Source: a virus
DNA: 64,000 nucleotides
Virus record (IMG/VR): IMGVR_UViG_3300018080_000158
Coordinates: 1 to 64,000 of that record
Direction: 5' to 3' (one strand)
Below the pieces are notes generated by a model, which did not search any database, had not been told where the DNA came from, and saw nothing but the letters and a program-made list of their open reading frames with translations. Below are positions 14,206 to 22,462 of this stretch, one piece after another (position 1 is the first letter of the stretch; the number at the start of each line of letters is the position of its first letter). A program made the position numbers and the translations under genes.

Positions 14206-14739
14206 CTAAAATTTGATATGCCTGATTACTTTCTTATATCTGTTTGACACTTTCTCTGATTGTTTTTTTACTTTCTCACGCTTTCTGTTTGCTTCAAACA
14301 TTTGTACCATAGTCTGATTAGAAGAACGAGACGGCTTCGCACTGGCCAAAGAACGAAATCCCCAATCTGGGTAATTGCACATCGATCGTTCCCCAAAGAA
14401 TCTGAATATCTTTAAAGCTTCAGGACAGTGTAGGAAATGATCCGATAAACTTTCCCATAAATGCTGTATCCTTTTCTCTACAGAGTCTCTAAAAAATCTT
14501 AATTCTCTACCGTGCGGCGATTGTAGCAGATAGGCAAGACTTCTTGACTCGAACTGAACTCTCCATAACATACTACAAGCGGGACATGTGCATTGGAATA
14601 CTATTTGGTGGGTCAGAAAGGCATGATCATAAAAAACAGAGTACTCAACAGGAGCGCCCAGGGCTTTAAACTGATACGTACTAGGGCACTCGCTAAGGAT
14701 CATTTCCATAAACTTGCGAGGTTCTATATAACTAGCCAT
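14206..14739 (-). CDS. Hypothetical protein with zinc knuckle
   Basis: 177 residues from the ATG at 14739, which starts just after the stop of the upstream gene; the longer frame to 14859 would overlap that gene by 100 bp. CTCPACSMLW in the middle gives a CxCxxC motif, with a later HFLHC possibly completing a zinc site. The C-terminal 40 residues are Lys/Arg rich (KREKVKKQSEKVSNRYKKV), suggesting nucleic-acid contact. No SD stronger than GAAAG is present. Confidence 0.5.
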   Translation of the reverse strand: MASYIEPRKFMEMILSECPSTYQFKALGAPVEYSVFYDHAFLTHQIVFQCTCPACSMLWRVQFESRSLAYLLQSPHGRELRFFRDSVEKRIQHLWESLSDHFLHCPEALKIFRFFGERSMCNYPDWGFRSLASAKPSRSSNQTMVQMFEANRKREKVKKQSEKVSNRYKKVIRHIKF

Positions 14740-14756
14740 TGACAATCTTTCACTTT

Positions 14757-15290
14757 CTATTGCCCATACAATACTTTCATCCAAGGAACAAGCTTTTCTA
14801 AATCGCCATTCTTCCAAGTAGAAGGTCCTTTGAAGTAATCTGATTTTTCGTTCCAACACTTATAGTCTTTGCCCTCTCTTGGAAGTACCTCGTGTATCTT
14901 GCACACTTTTTCTAAATCGTCTCTCATTACGCATTGCCCCATGGCATATGTCTCTACAACAGGCAAAAAATGACCTAGTAAATGCCTTTGACCAGTGTTA
15001 GCAAAACGCAGATATGCTACATGAGTGTCTGGGTCCATATCTCCGACCATGTAGCTACGAACCAGTTTTGAAATACTCATATCTAAGAAGTTGGCAATTA
15101 CTCTAACTTCGTTAGGGGACGGAGCGCAGGTACGCTTTGCGCAGCACCAACCGCAACCAACACACTTAAGCTTGCCTATGTCTACAGCAGGTTGTCTCAA
15201 GCGGCGCTGCATAATGATCCATGCATTATAGGTTCTTTGTGCTGACTTAATTACTTCTATTTGTCTTAGTCTGCTTAGAAAGTTTGTCAC
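14757..15290 (-). CDS. CxxCxxCC (YkgJ-like) family protein
   Basis: 177 residues from GTG 15290 with CATGGAGCAATT in front. KCVGCGWCCAKRTC at about residues 42-55, then PNEVRVIANFLDMS, and later CVMRD, CKIH and CW match the CxxCxxCC cysteine-cluster family (PF03692), predicted metal-chelating proteins of unsettled function. Eight or more conserved cysteines are intact. The upstream region carries a long inverted repeat that could act as a leader. Confidence 0.75.
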   Translation of the reverse strand: MTNFLSRLRQIEVIKSAQRTYNAWIIMQRRLRQPAVDIGKLKCVGCGWCCAKRTCAPSPNEVRVIANFLDMSISKLVRSYMVGDMDPDTHVAYLRFANTGQRHLLGHFLPVVETYAMGQCVMRDDLEKVCKIHEVLPREGKDYKCWNEKSDYFKGPSTWKNGDLEKLVPWMKVLYGQ

Positions 15291-15310
15291 AATTGCTCCA
15301 TGGGAGGATA

Positions 15311-15388
15311 AGGCCAGGTGTCAGCGAGGCGTTGTCGCTACAACAAGGGCTGTCAAGCTTTTTATTCACCATTTCCGACACCTGGCCT
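15311..15388. promoter_or_regulatory. Long inverted repeat, possible RNA leader
   Basis: AGGCCAGGTGTC (15311-15322) and GACACCTGGCCT (15377-15388) are perfect 12-bp arms around a 54-base interior that holds a smaller hairpin (GTTG/CAAC). On minus it ends about 20 bp before the start of the CxxCxxCC gene. A cis-regulatory leader or a protein site is possible. Confidence 0.5.
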
Positions 15389-15433
15389 AAAATATTGTTG
15401 ATTACTACTAATCTAGACTTCCAATGATTATAG

Positions 15434-15730
15434 CTAGTCTAGATCCTCTAAAGCAGAACGAAAGGCCTTCAAGGCCGTACGTTGGGTTCTCATCATATCA
15501 ACTTGTGCTTGCACATTCGTTCGGATAGCTTTGATATATTCTTCCAATTTTCCATCATAGCTATCATCAATCTGACAAAAGAACCAAAGCTTTTGAATCT
15601 CCCTTGCTACAGGGCTGGGAAGGCTCTTTACTGCATATCGGATAGTGCGGGGTTTGGTCCGGCGGTGCTTCTTGATAGACTTTTCCTGTTTGTTTGGTTT
15701 TGCAATCTTCTTGGCTTTTCCTCTGGCCAT
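15434..15730 (-). CDS. Basic hypothetical protein
   Basis: 98 residues. Very basic N-terminus (KAKKIAKPNKQEKSIKKHRR) followed by a helical part (YIKAIRTNVQAQVDMMRTQR). AAGGAGGTAATTAATC precedes ATG 15730. The composition fits a small nucleic-acid-binding protein but there is no defined domain. Confidence 0.6.
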   Translation of the reverse strand: MARGKAKKIAKPNKQEKSIKKHRRTKPRTIRYAVKSLPSPVAREIQKLWFFCQIDDSYDGKLEEYIKAIRTNVQAQVDMMRTQRTALKAFRSALEDLD

Positions 15731-15803
15731 GATTAATTACCTCCTTATCCCTACAAGTTAGTAAACAGATATGGACATAGTCTAAACTTCATCACCTCCT
15801 TAT

Positions 15804-16208
15804 TTAGAAGTATTCAACATGAATCATTAACTCATTGCTTAAGGCTTTGTTGATAAGATCCTCAGTGCCTTTGCTGCTTCCATCCCATAAAGCAATCGCT
15901 GCTTCTGCCGATTCTACCATTTCAGAATTGCGTAAAAACCCTGCACTTTTCCCATGAGTATCCCAATCGGCAGGCATCTTAATTACTTCAAGCCCTTTGT
16001 CCTTTGCCCACCATTGTCCTACAACATCAGGCCCACGGGCGCAGCCAGAAACAATGTGAGTTACAGATTCAAACCACCAGTCAATTTCTTCTTCTACTAT
16101 TCTAGTAAGAGTGTTTTTAATAAACCGAACATCTGCCAGGTCGTACTTCCATTTCTCATTCGGATCTGGCCTTACCAAATTTCTAGTGCCTGCAATTATA
16201 CACCTCAT
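15804..16208 (-). CDS. SLOG superfamily protein (DUF2493-like)
   Basis: 134 residues from ATG 16208, chosen for GGAAGGATAGGAGA directly upstream. MRCIIAGTRNL at the start, then VSGCARGPDVVGQWWA (a glycine-rich Rossmann loop) and DTHGKSAGFLRNSEMVESA followed by ALWDGSSKGTEDLI form the full signature of DUF2493/YspA-type SLOG proteins. These bind nucleotide-derived ligands in related families; the phage role is unknown. Confidence 0.8.
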   Translation of the reverse strand: MRCIIAGTRNLVRPDPNEKWKYDLADVRFIKNTLTRIVEEEIDWWFESVTHIVSGCARGPDVVGQWWAKDKGLEVIKMPADWDTHGKSAGFLRNSEMVESAEAAIALWDGSSKGTEDLINKALSNELMIHVEYF

Positions 16209-16212
16209 TCTC

Positions 16213-16395
16213 CTATCCTTCCAATGGAGCCCCATAGTTATGGTATGCCTCAATCCAATTACTAAAACCCCTAGCCTTTGCATTTCTGTTCAGCATGTTC
16301 AGAATAATAATTTTATTCGACGGATCGTCCTCAACAGGCCAAGGATCTGAACACATTACTAAGTCTAATAATGCTATGAAATCGCAGGTGTCCAT
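16213..16395 (-). CDS. 60-residue conserved phage-type protein
   Basis: ATG 16395 with AAAGGAAGTAGCTT upstream. LVMCSDPWPVEDDPSNKII, then ARGFSNWIEAYH is a pattern I associate with small phage helix-bundle proteins (D-P-W-P then G-F-x-x-W-x-x-A-Y-H). The stop is 5 bp before the next ATG, so it is in an operon with the SLOG gene. Confidence 0.65.
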   Translation of the reverse strand: MDTCDFIALLDLVMCSDPWPVEDDPSNKIIILNMLNRNAKARGFSNWIEAYHNYGAPLEG

Positions 16396-16418
16396 AAGCT
16401 ACTTCCTTTCATTATTTA

Positions 16419-16643
16419 CTAATCTTTATCGTCGTACTCACGAAACCTTTCACATATCAGCTCGGCAATAAAGGAGTAAAACAAATCTTTCCGTTTCTTA
16501 CTCCAAGCAAGTCCCGCCATATCAGACTCCCACAATTGCTCCATTTCAAGCTTTAAGCCGCAAGTATCCTGGTGCGAGCACTCTTCACAGCTCACGCTAA
16601 AATTAGGCCGATAACGATCTTTCACATCTGCATCTGGAATCAT
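16419..16643 (-). CDS. Small hypothetical protein with cysteines
   Basis: 74 residues. SCEECSHQDTCGLK gives a C-x2-C-x5-C cluster near residues 19-28; the rest is acidic and helical. Its start at 16643 is 5 bp after the stop of the upstream gene, and AAAAGGATAG forms the ribosome site. Not recognised. Confidence 0.55.
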   Translation of the reverse strand: MIPDADVKDRYRPNFSVSCEECSHQDTCGLKLEMEQLWESDMAGLAWSKKRKDLFYSFIAELICERFREYDDKD

Positions 16644-16647
16644 TTGT

Positions 16648-16863
16648 CTATCCTTTTTGCTTTGCTTCCTTCTCTTTCTTCAATCGCTCTGCTTGTTCTA
16701 AAGTAAGAGGTTGCAAGGTCAATGCCTTTTTGGTTTTCTTACGAATGAAAAATAGTATTCCATTTAGTTGATATATTTGACCCCGTCTAAATCTAGACAT
16801 TGCCTCTTTTCTGTCAGTAATCCCAATATCTCCCTGCTCGCTAGTAAAAGCCCTTTTCTTCAT
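16648..16863 (-). CDS. Small basic hypothetical protein
   Basis: 71 residues, GGAAATAGA before ATG 16863. Central beta-type segment (FRRGQIYQLNGILFFIRKKT) and a Lys/Glu C-terminal tail. Start and stop both lie within 5 bp of the neighbouring genes. No assignment. Confidence 0.55.
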   Translation of the reverse strand: MKKRAFTSEQGDIGITDRKEAMSRFRRGQIYQLNGILFFIRKKTKKALTLQPLTLEQAERLKKEKEAKQKG

Positions 16864-16864
16864 T

Positions 16865-17260
16865 CTATTTCCTTTTGAATCTTAACAATCTTGGAGTATT
16901 GACAGCAATCATACAATCAGGAGATCTTTTTCGTAGAAATCGCAACAACCGGATAGCATGTATGTCAATTATAATTACTTCTTTACTGCTTGCTCCCTGC
17001 CTTTCAAGGTTTAGCATAACATCCCTCATGGCCCTGCCAGCTTCTGAAGCGGAGATGCCTGACTGTGCCACTGCCTGAATAAAATCCATATCAAGCCTTT
17101 CTGAGAGGTTTCTCATCGACTCTTCCATTCTTAGAGTAGACTGAAAAACCTCTTGAAAGTTCCTAACTAAAGGATGCAAACTACAAGAAAAAGCTCTGGC
17201 CAATTGGGAAGTAATTCTTGACAGATCCACACTAATGTCAATAGTTGTTGCTTGAGGCAT
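16865..17260 (-). CDS. Hypothetical protein
   Basis: 131 residues from ATG 17260; GTGAGATTAGTA precedes it. Largely helical with a possible coiled coil (RMEESMRNLSERLDMDFIQA) and a C-terminal basic part (AIRLLRFLRKRSPDC, RLLRFKRK). Nothing diagnostic. About 110 bp of non-coding sequence separates it from the next right-hand gene. Confidence 0.5.
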   Translation of the reverse strand: MPQATTIDISVDLSRITSQLARAFSCSLHPLVRNFQEVFQSTLRMEESMRNLSERLDMDFIQAVAQSGISASEAGRAMRDVMLNLERQGASSKEVIIIDIHAIRLLRFLRKRSPDCMIAVNTPRLLRFKRK

Positions 17261-17381
17261 TACTAATCTCACCTTCTACTTATAAATCGCAAAAGCCTTC
17301 GGCCTGTCCTATTGCCTACAAAACCTAACGTCTGCTTCACTTGCACCGCCAAGTACAAGCTCTGGTTATGGCCGGTTCTTA

Positions 17382-17825
17382 TTATTCTTCGATTTGCGGC
17401 ACGGTAAACCCTCGCAAAATTGACGGAATTTTCAAAAGTTCTTCTGTCGCCAAATCTCCAGCAGATCGGCCATCCGGTAAAGACAGATATTCAAAAAACG
17501 CTTTCCGAGCCCCCTTGATGGTAGCACTGAGACATTTCGCTTTTACATCGTGATACAATAGGGTGGCCGCCTGCCTTCTTGCAGCTAACTGATCCTTTTC
17601 GTTTTTGATTGGAAGCACAGGCCACACAATTTTGAATTGATCTCCACCTATTTGAAAAATCATCAGATATGCAGAGGTTCCCAATGACGGGTCTTTTCCG
17701 AAGGCATGAGTCAAAACCGTACCGCCCAATACTTCGATTTGGTCACTAGCCCTATCAAGCCATTTCTCAGGTTGCGATGTACTTGTTTTCCAGTAATTTA
17801 TTTTTTCGGCCTGTGGTAGTTTCAT
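17382..17825 (-). CDS. Hypothetical protein
   Basis: 147 residues from ATG 17825. The frame is open upstream to 17963, but that part codes only for a Leu/Ile-rich shadow of the adjacent gene. The core has SAYLMIFQIGGDQFKIVWPV, then KNEKDQLAARRQAATLLYHD and a C-terminal LSLPDGRSAGDL. This resembles small phage proteins with an IxGxQFxIxWPV strand. Function unknown, start not fixed by a ribosome site. Confidence 0.55.
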   Translation of the reverse strand: MKLPQAEKINYWKTSTSQPEKWLDRASDQIEVLGGTVLTHAFGKDPSLGTSAYLMIFQIGGDQFKIVWPVLPIKNEKDQLAARRQAATLLYHDVKAKCLSATIKGARKAFFEYLSLPDGRSAGDLATEELLKIPSILRGFTVPQIEE

Positions 17826-18087
17826 ATAAAAGCCATAACTGAGAATGTAAGCTCCTACGACTATAATCCTCAGTAGTAGTAGTGGAGGTAATAGTAATAG
17901 ACATATCGTTGTTATACAACAGACGAGACACAGTATCCCGCAACTCTCGCTGACCAGATCCAACAGTGCGTATGATATTTTCTATACGCTTTAACCTGCG
18001 CAGTGCCTTTACAATCACTACTCCTAAAATTACTACACAACAGCAGACACAAACAATTAAAGATGCAAGTGGTATTACAATCTCCAT
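17767..18087 (-). CDS. Small membrane protein
   Basis: 106 residues from ATG 18087, directly after the TAA of the upstream gene. Residues 1-30 form a membrane helix (IPLASLIVCVCCCVVILGVV) followed by a basic-helical region (RRLKRIENIIRTVG). The C-terminal third overlaps the next gene by 58 bp and is Ser/Thr rich. Single-span topology; role unknown. Confidence 0.45.
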   Translation of the reverse strand: MEIVIPLASLIVCVCCCVVILGVVIVKALRRLKRIENIIRTVGSGQRELRDTVSRLLYNNDMSITITSTTTTEDYSRRSLHSQLWLLYETTTGRKNKLLENKYIAT

Positions 18088-18088
18088 T

Positions 18089-18391
18089 TTACAACTCAAA
18101 GAATCCCAAACGATCCTCGTGCGACAATCGCTGCACGTAAATGCAAAGTGCTACAAAGGCTATTTCCATTTCCATATCTTTTCTCTCTAACATTCCCTCT
18201 TTGACAAACGATACTAACTGCTTTCTAAGTTTAAGTAAATTGGAATCTGAGAATTCGCACCAGCCAGGCACTTTGTTTTTCTTGATCATTTTTTTGGCTT
18301 TGTTCTTCAAGTCCTTGGAGCAAATATCCATAATTCTACCAAGCACTCTGCGTTCCTTGGTCCAGTCTCTATGAGCTATTTTAGCATTCAT
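18089..18391 (-). CDS. Hypothetical helical protein
   Basis: 100 residues, start ATG 18391 inside the end of the upstream gene (11-bp overlap). Lys-rich, helical (DLKNKAKKMIKKNKVPGW) with a more acidic C-terminus. The ribosome site GGGAGGGGACTGC is strong. Located directly downstream of the terminase gene block; not recognised. Confidence 0.55.
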   Translation of the reverse strand: MNAKIAHRDWTKERRVLGRIMDICSKDLKNKAKKMIKKNKVPGWCEFSDSNLLKLRKQLVSFVKEGMLERKDMEMEIAFVALCIYVQRLSHEDRLGFFEL

Positions 18392-18572
18392 GCAGTCCCC
18401 TCCCCCCTTTTTTAAAAAGTTTTACAACAGTTGAAACGGTTTGTAGCAATCCGCCGTCCACAAATACTTTCTTTAACAGGCACTGTTCGGTTATTACTAT
18501 AAGCAGAGCAGGCAATTGCGTAATGGGCCTTTCTTTTATCTCATCTACTAGATCTTCGTATGAAATACTCAT
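18381..18572 (-). CDS. Small hypothetical protein
   Basis: 63 residues; its ATG overlaps the terminase stop (TAATG at 18570-18574), so it is translated from the terminase message. Hydrophobic middle (TQLPALLIVITEQCLLKKVF) could be a buried helix or weak membrane segment. No family is recognised. Confidence 0.5.
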   Translation of the reverse strand: MSISYEDLVDEIKERPITQLPALLIVITEQCLLKKVFVDGGLLQTVSTVVKLFKKGGRGLHEC

Positions 18573-20671
18573 TAGAAAACCGATCCCCTCACAATAGATC
18601 CACGAATACTTCTACTTCTGCCAGATCCTTTTCTTGTTTCTCCTGTGAATTTCAACTTTCGTATTTGACGCTTAGTCAACGACTCTCCACGAACACGAGC
18701 CCTAGATGCTTTTGCTCTTCTCTTATTTCTTGTCTTGCCATAGCTGGCTTCTTTATATTGAAGTATAGTAACAACCCCAGCCACGCCATCAGATACGTCT
18801 TTGCTGCCACCGGCGGGATGATCAACTTTGTCTTTCTTTTCATCCCTCTCAAGTTCTCCCAACTCTGTTGCAAGTAAACTATGCCTTGGAAGTAAAATTC
18901 TCTCGTCTTTGATGGATTGCTTCACTTCCCCATACGGTACAATCGACGTGTCAACAGACAGAACACCGGATTTTATCTTTACTCTTTTAAACGCTTGAAT
19001 CATCATTGCAGATTGCCAAGTGTCCAATGTGGCATACTTGAGGTATAGTATTGATCGTAGCCATAGGACCAAATCCTTGATCAAGTTCAAATCTACTTCC
19101 CTACCGGCTCTGGCCATAATACCTACAGCCCCATCTATCATATATATGGGCGCTCTCTGATCTGCTACAGACACAAACGTTTGACTCCTTTGATCGTAGA
19201 ATTTTGTTTGAGGTAGTAATTTATATCCAAAAATACGTCCAATGCTCACACCAATACGATCTCCTGAAAGAGCCAAGTCTAAATGCACAGTCATTGGTAT
19301 AGTCGGATCTTGAATGAACTCTTCAATGTAGTCAAGATCTACAAGCAATTCCCAATCAGGCAAAGTACTGTCAATGAGTTTATCAAGTACTATCACGCTA
19401 TGTTTGAATAACTGCTTACCTCCTGTGAACTCTTCATGCTTTACTTGGGCCTTTTCAATCAGATCCTTATAAGGTATAAAAGGCTTGTCTGAAGCAGAGG
19501 CAATACCGGCCAGATCTCTAAGAGCACCATCAGGGTTTCTATCAAAATCCCGCCTGTACTCAATAGGAACTTCAATCACATCTTCCTCGTCGATAGCATC
19601 CTCAAGTTTTTTTATGACTCGTGTTTGCTTTATCTCACTTCCTTTCTCTACAAGGAAAACCTTCCCAGAAAATCTATCAGACGGCAAAGACTCCCAGAGG
19701 CTTAAGTTCATGACAAAAATGGAAGGGTCCGTCTTTGCTTCCTCCTTTTTTCGATCTGTAAAATCTCCAGGGTAGTTAGTAGAAGAAACTAGAAGCAATT
19801 TGCCAGGCAAGCTTCCTTTTTGCATAAATCTAGAATTCATACGAGTAATCAAAGCATTGTAACAACGCTCTGCTTGATCGTATTCAGATTCCCTTGTATA
19901 CTGAGTCAAGGTTGAATCTTTGACACGAGCCATGAAGTTAAGCTCATCTAAAATACCGCCATAAACATTCATTCCAATAGCAGCAGTATCCTGACCCCCT
20001 ACAGGCATAACTAGTATTCCTTTTGGAAAGCGAAGCTCTGACTTTACTTTAGGGTCGAAGAAGAAATTGCTTTTGAAATAAGGACTCCGTCTTAGTTTAT
20101 CCGCAAACTGATTGAACGCTACCTTCTTAGCCTGATGCAGGGAAATGGATTGCATGATGAATACAATCGTTGATCCCGGAGCTAAGTCATATTCAATTTG
20201 CGGATTGTGGTAACAGCTCAAAACGTATAGCATGTAAGCCAATGCCAAATCAGCAAAGTAGTTTTTACCGATTCCAATTGCTCCTGTCAATACTGCTTCC
20301 ACATAGTGAGAAGACTCAAAGAGTCTTATCAACTCAGACTTAATGGCTGGCCTTATAGAAGCTTTCTGGTCCAAAAATTGTCTACTTTCAATAAATTCTT
20401 CAACATCTACAACCCTGTCAACGCACAGGCCACGCTTTTGAAGTAAATAGCTAGAGTCTCCTGTCTGTATCGCCTGCAAAAAATTGCCGACGAAGTTTCT
20501 AAGATCGTCAAGCCACAAGTGCTGACTCCCATCTGCTTCAAACACGGGGCATGAGGATATAAGGACTTTCCACAGCTCTTCCTCCTGGTCTTTCAAATTG
20601 TACTGTTTGGCAATATGTGCTATTTTCTGAAAAGCCAACTCAGCAGATATTGCCTGCCTCTCTTTAAACAT
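18572..20671 (-). CDS. terL: Terminase large subunit
   Basis: 699 residues; packages phage DNA into the prohead using an ATPase and a nuclease. Walker A is GAIGIGKN at 130-137, Walker B GGILDE at 238-243, and a motif C-like LLLVSSTN follows. The nuclease part has HLDLALSGDRIG, a second acidic position in ATLDTW, and GGSKDVSDGVAG near 640. The Walker A ends in Asn where Ser or Thr is usual. The last 50 residues are Arg/Lys rich (SRARVRGESLTKRQIRKLK). Length is above the usual 450-600 because of a 120-residue N-terminal extension. The probable small subunit gene is next upstream. Confidence 0.85.
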   Translation of the reverse strand: MFKERQAISAELAFQKIAHIAKQYNLKDQEEELWKVLISSCPVFEADGSQHLWLDDLRNFVGNFLQAIQTGDSSYLLQKRGLCVDRVVDVEEFIESRQFLDQKASIRPAIKSELIRLFESSHYVEAVLTGAIGIGKNYFADLALAYMLYVLSCYHNPQIEYDLAPGSTIVFIMQSISLHQAKKVAFNQFADKLRRSPYFKSNFFFDPKVKSELRFPKGILVMPVGGQDTAAIGMNVYGGILDELNFMARVKDSTLTQYTRESEYDQAERCYNALITRMNSRFMQKGSLPGKLLLVSSTNYPGDFTDRKKEEAKTDPSIFVMNLSLWESLPSDRFSGKVFLVEKGSEIKQTRVIKKLEDAIDEEDVIEVPIEYRRDFDRNPDGALRDLAGIASASDKPFIPYKDLIEKAQVKHEEFTGGKQLFKHSVIVLDKLIDSTLPDWELLVDLDYIEEFIQDPTIPMTVHLDLALSGDRIGVSIGRIFGYKLLPQTKFYDQRSQTFVSVADQRAPIYMIDGAVGIMARAGREVDLNLIKDLVLWLRSILYLKYATLDTWQSAMMIQAFKRVKIKSGVLSVDTSIVPYGEVKQSIKDERILLPRHSLLATELGELERDEKKDKVDHPAGGSKDVSDGVAGVVTILQYKEASYGKTRNKRRAKASRARVRGESLTKRQIRKLKFTGETRKGSGRSRSIRGSIVRGSVF

Positions 20672-20683
20672 AAGACCGACACC

Positions 20684-21460
20684 TCACTTTTTTTGATCAG
20701 TCTCGGCCTCTCCTTCCCCTTTACTAGCACTGTAAACTCCATCCTGTCCGAGCATCAGAGGTATTGAACTTGCTTCTAGATTTTCGAGCAGGTTAGACGC
20801 AAATTGCTTCATTGTATCCCCACGATCTTTTACTACATGCTCTAATACTCCTCCAAACCTATGTTGAAGATGTAATCGTAACTCTTCTGGTTTAGCGTCC
20901 AAAACACCTAACTGTATTTGAAGCTTGACATACTTCTCTATGCCATTGAAGAGAACTTTTACTGCATCGTCAAGATGTACTGATACCAGACCTTCCGACT
21001 CTTGCTCAAAGGAGTGTTTAATACGCTCCATTTGGATTTGAATAAGGTCGGCCATATACTTCAGACCATCGACCTTATCCTTTAATCGATTAAGGAATTG
21101 TTTGGCTCGTTTTGACTCCTTCTTTTTATCAGGGGATGCATATTTGCCAGTATCTAACTCTCTAAGGGCTTTACTCTTAAATGCTCGAATAGCCCTTGCC
21201 AGCGATTCGGTTTTTGAATTTCTCTTTAGGCCCCAGTCTCTTTTTACTGCAATAGCTATACTATGAGCAGACTGTCCAGATTTTAGCCTATAGTAAACCT
21301 CACACAGTCTCTTATCGCTTAAGAATCTAAGCCATGTCCCCTTTTTGCCTTTGGGCTGCACTATATCTCTCATCCTTTGAATTTCAAATGGAGGAGTAAG
21401 TTCAACCAGGCCCTTTAGGTCCTTAACTTCTTTTGGCTCTTCCTTTTTCTTTTTCGTCAT
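20684..21460 (-). CDS. Possible terminase small subunit
   Basis: 258 residues located just upstream of terL, the usual place for TerS. Residues 40-75 (LSDKRLCEVYYRLKSGQSAH, then SIAIAVKRDWG) fit a helix-turn-helix with a G-Q-S turn; the middle is a long helix (MADLIQIQMERIKHSF) as in TerS oligomerisation domains. N- and C-termini are charged and probably disordered. Assignment rests on position and helical plan, not on a recognised family signature. Confidence 0.45.
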   Translation of the reverse strand: MTKKKKEEPKEVKDLKGLVELTPPFEIQRMRDIVQPKGKKGTWLRFLSDKRLCEVYYRLKSGQSAHSIAIAVKRDWGLKRNSKTESLARAIRAFKSKALRELDTGKYASPDKKKESKRAKQFLNRLKDKVDGLKYMADLIQIQMERIKHSFEQESEGLVSVHLDDAVKVLFNGIEKYVKLQIQLGVLDAKPEELRLHLQHRFGGVLEHVVKDRGDTMKQFASNLLENLEASSIPLMLGQDGVYSASKGEGEAETDQKK

Positions 21461-22427
21461 AGTCCCGCTTTCTGATAATCCAAGAAACTGTCCTTTGAAC
21501 TTCAGATCTAATCTCTTTTCTCCACAGTAGTATAGTATCAGACATTAAATTGCTGTTGTAGCTAAGAGCGGTTGCGAGCCATGGCATCCACCATCTTGAC
21601 TGAAGAGCCGTTAGGCCATCATCCATAAAAGTGCATTCAAGCAGCCGATTAGGAATGTGCGCTGATTCGGCATGGAACCAAATCCTCTTGAAATCCCGTT
21701 CCGACATTCCTTTATACTTACTCAAATACTTCTTAACAAAAACCCTGTAGGCTAATAAACCAGGCTTAGTATGCAAATCAAAGACATACCAAGGCAAGTT
21801 GACAGTAACAGGGTTTCTAGTTTCTCCTACTCGCTCTCTCCACAGCTTAAGCCCTTTTCTTATGTCCTCATCAATAAGATCTTTAGTAATACCTCTAAGA
21901 GCCAATAGCAAAATCGTCACGATACAACGCCTTCTGTCGCCAGGCTGTCCTCCATACATGGCCCGTGAGGCTAACAAGTCAAATGCCTTTTGCTCATATT
22001 CTGAAAGCTCACGTATCTTGCCAATATAGTCAGAGATACTTTCACGATCATACTCTATACTATGATTGAGCAATTCCAAAAGTAACTCATACTCAGAATG
22101 AGCAATTTTGGTTTCATTCCCATTGGCAAGATAGAGTTTCAACAGAGCCTCAGCATCCTTGCTTTTAGTGGCCGCCACTGTCTTGTAGATCATACCTCTC
22201 CAAGCAGCTTCGTCTTGAGACCCTAACAATATTAATTCCGAAAGCTCCCCTATCAATTGCCAGGCCTCTTCAGTAACCAGTATTACTGATCTCCAAAACA
22301 GCCAATGGCGATCCTCCTTACTGCGCCAAAGGGTGTTGAAGCAAGTATTCGCCAAGTCAAGATCGCCTCGGCGTATGGCTTTTTGAATACCGCTTCTGCA
22401 CCCCCATCTAAAATCGTTGTTAAGCAT
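21423..22427 (-). CDS. RarA/MgsA C-terminal-like helical protein
   Basis: 334 residues, all-helical. The N-terminal IQKAIRRGDLDLANTCFNTL, then WLFWRSVILVTEEAWQLIG resembles the C-terminal domain of RarA/MgsA clamp-loader-like ATPases (K-S-I-R-x-S-D-x-x-A pattern followed by E-D), but no Walker motif is present, so it is at most that domain alone. Later parts (YGGQPGDRRRCIVTILLLAL) are unique. Overlaps the next gene by 38 bp. Possible recombination or clamp-loader accessory; uncertain. Confidence 0.45.
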   Translation of the reverse strand: MLNNDFRWGCRSGIQKAIRRGDLDLANTCFNTLWRSKEDRHWLFWRSVILVTEEAWQLIGELSELILLGSQDEAAWRGMIYKTVAATKSKDAEALLKLYLANGNETKIAHSEYELLLELLNHSIEYDRESISDYIGKIRELSEYEQKAFDLLASRAMYGGQPGDRRRCIVTILLLALRGITKDLIDEDIRKGLKLWRERVGETRNPVTVNLPWYVFDLHTKPGLLAYRVFVKKYLSKYKGMSERDFKRIWFHAESAHIPNRLLECTFMDDGLTALQSRWWMPWLATALSYNSNLMSDTILLWRKEIRSEVQRTVSWIIRKRDYDEKEKGRAKRS

Positions 22428-22462
22428 CCTTTATTACTCTCCCTCACCAAGAAACGGAGCAA

